Origin: Parerythrobacter sp.
GTDB lineage: Bacteria; Pseudomonadota; Alphaproteobacteria; Sphingomonadales; Sphingomonadaceae
Reading direction: 5' to 3'
DNA length: 38,289 nt
NCBI GenBank assembly: GCA_028289565.1
Contig: JANQPE010000130.1
Coordinates: forward strand, 1-38,289
Part shown: one piece after another, positions 35,228-38,289 of the stretch
Layout of the letters: each line of letters begins with the position of its first letter
How positions within the stretch are numbered: position 1 is the stretch's first letter
Notes under the pieces: generated by a model
Database searches by the model: none
What the model saw: the letters and a program-made list of their open reading frames with translations, nothing else
Told to the model about the DNA's origin: nothing
Translations under genes and position numbers: made by a program

Positions 35228-35612
35228 TGGCGGCAACTGTCCGCGCGGTCTTTGAGGAATGCAGGCGGAAGGGTCAAACCGGAAGCAAGCAAACTGTTTG
35301 AGAAGAACGCGAAAGCAAGCCGACACGGGCCGGACGATCCGGTCGAAAGTCGAGATATCGCGAGGCGCAAGCCTGGCGGAATCGCTTGAGGCTATCGACC
35401 AACAGGAACGAAAGGCTGCGGGACCGGAAGGTACCGGAAAGGTCTTCGGACCGGAACGGTAACGGAAGGAACCGGATGCCGGTGCGAGCGCCGGTGACAG
35501 AAGCGGAGAACCGGTTTGCCGGGGAAACGTGAAAACATCGGATGCCAAGTGCTTTCTTCGGAAAGCCCACGCATCGGTGAGAGTGGGGTCGGCAGCAATG
35601 CCGGCCCCATTT
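35228..35612 (+). ncRNA. Candidate structured non-coding RNA
   Basis: Several hairpins with classic RNA tetraloops follow one another, all in the plus orientation. A GGTCGA / TCGACC helix (35341-35346 / 35395-35400) encloses a GCAA-tetraloop hairpin (35359-35378; CGC-g-AGGC / GCCT-g-GCG). At 35433-35460, ACCG / CGGT and GGTC / GACC flank a symmetric GAAA/GGAA purine loop and are capped by a UUCG tetraloop. A CGAG-capped 6-bp hairpin lies at 35479-35494. A 10-bp stem (35584-35609) followed by TTT could end the transcript. The opposite strand would lose the special loops. Boundaries and promoter are not determined, and I cannot match it to tmRNA, RNase P, 6S or SRP RNA by their signature motifs. 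Confidence 0.45.
35584..35612 (+). terminator. Terminator-like hairpin at the end of the structured region
   Basis: TGGGGTCGGC (35584-35593) pairs with GCCGGCCCCA (35600-35609), with one G-T wobble, around the loop AGCAAT, and TTT follows. The short T-run makes termination efficiency uncertain. Confidence 0.5.
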
Positions 35613-35633
35613 GCCTTGGGCAGCTCGCAGCTC

Positions 35634-35669
35634 GCCCAAAGCATGGCCCAAAGCACAGCCCAAAGCACA
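35634..35669. repeat. Three 12-base tandem repeats
   Basis: GCCCAAAGCATG, GCCCAAAGCACA and GCCCAAAGCACA follow each other directly. They are preceded by CAGCTCG twice. They lie between the structured RNA candidate and rlpA. Confidence 0.85.
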
Positions 35670-35868
35670 GGTGGAGCCGGCGGTGGATTCCCTCGTGAAT
35701 TCAAACGGCAAGAGCGCCTGCTTAGGTGATTGTGGAGAAACGGTTTTTCTCGTCAGAAACCCCAAATCGCAATTTTCCGCAACGGTTGCGGCCAATCGGT
35801 CGGGACTCGCGGCAGGTTGTGCCCGGCCCCTTCCCGCCATGGCCCGCAATGCTGTAATTGCGCGGACC

Positions 35869-36438
35869 ATGGATAGGGCGAATCCCTTCACCCCGCGCCG
35901 CATCCGCGGTGCGGCGGCCCTGGCCGCTGCATTGGTCATGCCGGTCGGTACGGGCGGAGCGGCTCTTGCCGATACCAGCCCCGCCGCCAGTACAGCCGGG
36001 ACCAGCCGGTTCGACACCAGCTTCGCCCGGTTCGAGCAACTGCCCCCGCCGCCACGGCCGGTTGCCGGCGCCGTCGATATCACGACCATCGATCCGCCGA
36101 TCGAGACCGAGAGGCAGCCCGAACCAGGCGCAAGCCGCGCTTCGCGTTCGCTTGGTACCGGGGTGGCTTCCTATTACGGGCGGCGTTTCCACGGGCGGCG
36201 CACGGCCAATGGCGAACGGTTCGACATGTATGCCATGACGGCCGCGCATAAGACCCTGCCCTTCGGCAGCCGCGTGCGAGTGACCAATCCGCGCAACGGC
36301 AAGTCGGTCATCGTCAGGATCAACGACCGCGGCCCGTTCGTACGCGGGCGGACCATCGACCTGTCGCGTGCCGCCGCCGGCAAGATCGGGATCATCGGCA
36401 GCGGTCATGGCCGGGTCACGCTCGAACTGCTGCGCTGA
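35869..36438 (+). CDS. RlpA-like septal-ring protein (double-psi beta-barrel)
   Basis: From ATG 35869 the protein has 189 residues: a signal peptide (FTPRRIRGAAALAAALVMPVGTGGAALA), a low-complexity Pro/Ala linker, then an RlpA-type double-psi beta-barrel with TGVASYYGRRFHGRRTANGERFDMYAMTAAHKTLPFGSRVRVTNPRNGKSVIVRINDRGPFVRGRTIDLSRAAAGKIGI. RlpA proteins bind or cleave denuded peptidoglycan at the septum. The conserved Asp in INDRGPF and His in TAAHKTLP are present; the latter pair is needed for lytic transglycosylase activity in Pseudomonas. No SPOR domain follows. The ORF continues upstream to 35611, and an ATG at 35839 is also possible; no start has a clear SD. Confidence 0.88.
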   Translation: MDRANPFTPRRIRGAAALAAALVMPVGTGGAALADTSPAASTAGTSRFDTSFARFEQLPPPPRPVAGAVDITTIDPPIETERQPEPGASRASRSLGTGVASYYGRRFHGRRTANGERFDMYAMTAAHKTLPFGSRVRVTNPRNGKSVIVRINDRGPFVRGRTIDLSRAAAGKIGIIGSGHGRVTLELLR

Positions 36439-36450
36439 GCGTTCCGCATG

Positions 36451-36477
36451 GGCCCGGCGGGATAGAGTCCGCGGGCC
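36451..36477. repeat. GC-rich hairpin after rlpA
   Basis: GGCC-cg-GCGG and CCGC-g-GGCC pair around GATAGAGT just after the rlpA stop codon. No T-run follows. It may help stop or stabilise the rlpA transcript. Confidence 0.35.
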
Positions 36478-36566
36478 TCGTCGAAAAGGGTGGGTGGGGT
36501 AACGCTATCCACCCCGGCACATCCCTGCTTGGCGGACGCGGGGCGCTGCGCTAAACCGCCGCGATT

Positions 36567-37193
36567 ATGGACGGTTTCGATATGGTTTTCCGCCTGTTCG
36601 GGCTGGTGCTCGGCATGGCGATCGCCGTCGTGCTGACGGGTTTCGCGCGGCTCGCCAAGGCGCGCTTCGCCCCACCCCGCTACGCCATCGGCAAGACCCC
36701 CGTCCGGCTGCATGTCGGCTGGCTGACTCCGCTGCTCGGCCTGCTGGTGCTGGTCGACCAGACAAGTTTCTGGATCACCGCCTACGAACTGCGCGACATC
36801 ATTCCCTTCGGCTATCTCACCCTGCTCGCCGTGCTGGCGGTGATCGGGTTGTATTTCGTCGTCGGGACGCTGGTGTTCCCCGACGATTTCGCCATCTGGC
36901 CCAACCTCGATGCGTGGTACGATCGCAGCGGCCGCTGGATCGCGGCGGGCATGCTGGCGGTCAACGCGATCACGCTCGCCTATATCCTGGCGCTGGTGAT
37001 GCGCGGTGCCGCGCTGCCCCCGCTCGACGGGCCGGGTGGACCGGTCCTGCTCGAGGCGCTGTTCCTGCCGCTGCTCGCCGGGCTGACAATAACCCGCAAG
37101 CGGCGCATCGCGCTGATCCTGCTTATCGCGCTCAACCTGGTCATGCTCGCCCGCGCGCTGTGGCCGCTTGGCGTGGCCGGAACACCGGGCTAG
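36567..37193 (+). CDS. Hypothetical multi-pass membrane protein
   Basis: The 208-residue protein has about five or six hydrophobic segments: MVFRLFGLVLGMAIAVVLTGFARL, VGWLTPLLGLLVLVDQTSFWI, FGYLTLLAVLAVIGLYFVVGTLVF, WIAAGMLAVNAITLAYILALV, LLEALFLPLLAGL and RIALILLIALNLVMLARALW. Basic residues between helices fit an inner-membrane protein. I recognise no named family. The gene ends 10 bases before the nucleotidyltransferase-HEPN gene, so the two are probably co-transcribed. Confidence 0.8.
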   Translation: MDGFDMVFRLFGLVLGMAIAVVLTGFARLAKARFAPPRYAIGKTPVRLHVGWLTPLLGLLVLVDQTSFWITAYELRDIIPFGYLTLLAVLAVIGLYFVVGTLVFPDDFAIWPNLDAWYDRSGRWIAAGMLAVNAITLAYILALVMRGAALPPLDGPGGPVLLEALFLPLLAGLTITRKRRIALILLIALNLVMLARALWPLGVAGTPG

Positions 37194-37203
37194 GCTCCAC
37201 CCG

Positions 37204-38109
37204 ATGCGACGCGAAATAGACCATTTGCCCGCTGCCAAGCGACGCGAGCTGAGCCGCGCGGTCGACATCATCCTCTCTGAGTTCGACGATGCGGTGAAGC
37301 TCCTCACCACGCGCGAGACCAAGCGCGGCCGCATCCTCAAGATCATCCTGTTCGGTTCCTATGCGCGCGGCGGCTGGGTCGATGAACCGCATACGGCCAA
37401 GGGCTATGTCAGCGATTTCGACCTGCTGGTGGTGGTCGACCACGACCGGCTGACCGATTTCGCGACCTATTGGTACAAGGCGGAGGACCGCCTGATCCGC
37501 GATGAAGGCATCCGCCGCCCGGTCAATTTCATCGTCCACTCGATCGCCGATGTGAACGACAAGCTGACCCAGGGGCACTACTTCTTCTGCGATATCGTGG
37601 AGGAAGGCATCGTCCTCTACGAAGCGCAAAAAGCCACCCGCTTCGCCCCGCCCAGACCGCTGGGAAAGGAAGCCGCGAAAGAGGTCGCGAAGAAGCATTA
37701 CAAGCAGTGGATGGAAGCGGCGAAGGAGTTTCGCAGTGGCTACGAGCACGCGATGGACGACAGCTATCCAAAGAAAGCCGCGTTCGATTTGCACCAGACC
37801 GTCGAACGCCTCTACACCGCCCTGCTGCTGGTCCTGACCAACTACTCACCCGCCACACACAACATAAAGGCCCTGCGTTCTTTCTGTGAGGAACGCGACG
37901 CAAGACTAATCGACGCGTGGCCAAGAGAGAACAGGGATGATCGAAGGGCCTTTGAACGGCTGAAGCGGGCCTATGTGGAGGCGCGCTACTCCGAACACTA
38001 CGAGATCACCGAGGAAGAACTCGTGTGGTTAGGCGAACGGGTGGCTGTGCTGCGAGACCTTGTGGCGCAGGCATGTGAGGAGAGGGTGAAGGAGTTGGGT
38101 GGCGGCTGA
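37204..38109 (+). CDS. Fused minimal nucleotidyltransferase (MNT)-HEPN protein
   Basis: From ATG 37204 the protein has 301 residues. The N-terminal domain has the polymerase-beta-type nucleotidyltransferase signature LFGSYARGG (Gly51-Ser52) followed by SDFDLLVVVD with Asp71 and Asp73 as metal ligands. The C-terminal part (about 165-300) is helical and HEPN-like, with FDLHQTVERLYTALLLVLTNYSPATHNIKAL and RAYVEARYSEHYEI near residue 262, close to the Arg-x(4-6)-His RNase motif. In two-gene MntA-HepT systems the MNT antitoxin AMPylates the HEPN toxin; here both domains are in one chain, as in known NTP_transf_2-HEPN fusions. Whether the HEPN part is an active RNase cannot be read from the sequence. 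The ORF start at 37168 overlaps the upstream gene and lacks support. Confidence 0.87.
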   Translation: MRREIDHLPAAKRRELSRAVDIILSEFDDAVKLLTTRETKRGRILKIILFGSYARGGWVDEPHTAKGYVSDFDLLVVVDHDRLTDFATYWYKAEDRLIRDEGIRRPVNFIVHSIADVNDKLTQGHYFFCDIVEEGIVLYEAQKATRFAPPRPLGKEAAKEVAKKHYKQWMEAAKEFRSGYEHAMDDSYPKKAAFDLHQTVERLYTALLLVLTNYSPATHNIKALRSFCEERDARLIDAWPRENRDDRRAFERLKRAYVEARYSEHYEITEEELVWLGERVAVLRDLVAQACEERVKELGGG

Positions 38110-38115
38110 CCGCGC

Positions 38116-38283
38116 TCACGCCGCATAGCGCCACGCCCCGCTATCGTCCTCCTCCTCCGGCGGGATCACCAGCCACCACCGCTCGACACCCGCTTCGAAG
38201 GCCGCCATCTGCCAGGCCTCGACCTCGTCCCTGTCGCCCAGCACGCCCGGCGCCGGGGCATCGGCCGGGCGATCCGCATCCAT
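38116..38283 (-). CDS. Short hypothetical ORF at the right edge, possibly a fragment
   Basis: Too short for the ORF track. From an ATG at 38281-38283 on the minus strand it encodes 55 residues (MDADRPADAPAPGVLGDRDEVEAWQMAAF ... SGAWRYAA). The frame stays open to the window edge, so it may be the C-terminus of a longer protein. Codon choice is GC3-rich like the neighbours. No family is recognised. It converges with the MNT-HEPN gene. Confidence 0.5.
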   Translation of the reverse strand: MDADRPADAPAPGVLGDRDEVEAWQMAAFEAGVERWWLVIPPEEEDDSGAWRYAA

Positions 38284-38289
38284 CGCGCG

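Larger units (their letters stand above)
35038..35838 (+). other. Gene-free but structured interval between argG and rlpA
   Basis: These 800 bases have no credible gene. The ORFs listed here are repetitive or arginine-rich and lack start signals. In order the interval holds: an inverted pair of DnaA-box-like 9-mers, a possible argG terminator, a segment dense in RNA-like hairpins (listed below), a terminator-like hairpin, 12-base tandem repeats, and an A/T-richer stretch (about 35730-35790) that also contains TGTGGAGAA, one mismatch from a DnaA box. Confidence 0.7.

Noticed and set aside
35038-35838. Chromosome replication origin
   Set aside because: Only two DnaA-box-like sites plus one near match, no clear AT-rich unwinding element and no origin-linked genes (dnaA, hemE, parAB, gidA) in the window.
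35274-36089. 271-codon minus-strand ORF over the argG-rlpA gap
   Set aside because: It overlaps the rlpA signal peptide region antisense, is low complexity, and has no RBS; the DNA is better explained by RNA-like structure and rlpA.

Overview
The window is an ordinary chromosomal segment of an alphaproteobacterium, most likely a sphingomonad of the Erythrobacter/Qipengyuania/Altererythrobacter kind. This is inferred from high GC, a CckA-CpdR pair, a GTTC-N7-type SOS box at recA, a SapC-family protein, the TonB-box style motif VTGSR, and the recA/alaS/icd neighbourhood. I see no transposase, integrase, phage gene or CRISPR array.

Layout. 1-5.2 kb: 5' part of a DEAD-box RNA helicase, a secreted hypothetical protein, an FAD-linked 2-hydroxyacid dehydrogenase, a SapC-family protein, a strong candidate small RNA with its own promoter and terminator, an N-formylglutamate amidohydrolase and the response regulator CpdR. 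5.2-13.8 kb: tRNA-Val(GAC) with terminator, NADP isocitrate dehydrogenase, a CPA2 cation/proton antiporter with a TrkA-N domain, alaS, a class I methyltransferase, and recA with terminator and LexA box. 13.8-23.2 kb, all on the minus strand: two adjacent secreted DUF4139 proteins (one with an embedded TonB-box-like motif), the cell-cycle kinase CckA translationally coupled to a DUF2062 membrane protein, smpB, a DUF885 lipoprotein and dapA. 23.2-27.6 kb, plus strand: a Slt-type lytic transglycosylase, greB overlapping a small secreted protein, and rlmN carrying an in-frame palindromic-element insertion. 27.6-29.4 kb: a self-contained cassette with an AT-rich leader, a leaderless subtilase, an overlapping 87-residue partner and an intrinsic terminator. 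29.5-31.8 kb: an overlapping three-gene operon of a FolM/PTR1-like reductase, a cytochrome b561-type subunit and a YedY-like molybdoenzyme. 31.8-38.3 kb: a DUF1801 protein, cyclopropane fatty acid synthase, argG, an approximately 0.8 kb gene-free but structured stretch, an RlpA-like protein, a membrane protein, a fused nucleotidyltransferase-HEPN protein and a short edge ORF.

Most genes are core housekeeping. The items most likely to be new are: (1) the argG-rlpA intergenic region, where UUCG and GNRA tetraloop hairpins all lie on the same strand and end in a terminator-like hairpin; (2) the subtilase plus small-partner cassette; (3) the palindromic element domesticated inside RlmN; (4) the anti-Shine-Dalgarno sRNA candidate after sapC; and (5) the single-chain MNT-HEPN protein. 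Functions are assigned from motifs read by eye; no database search was possible.
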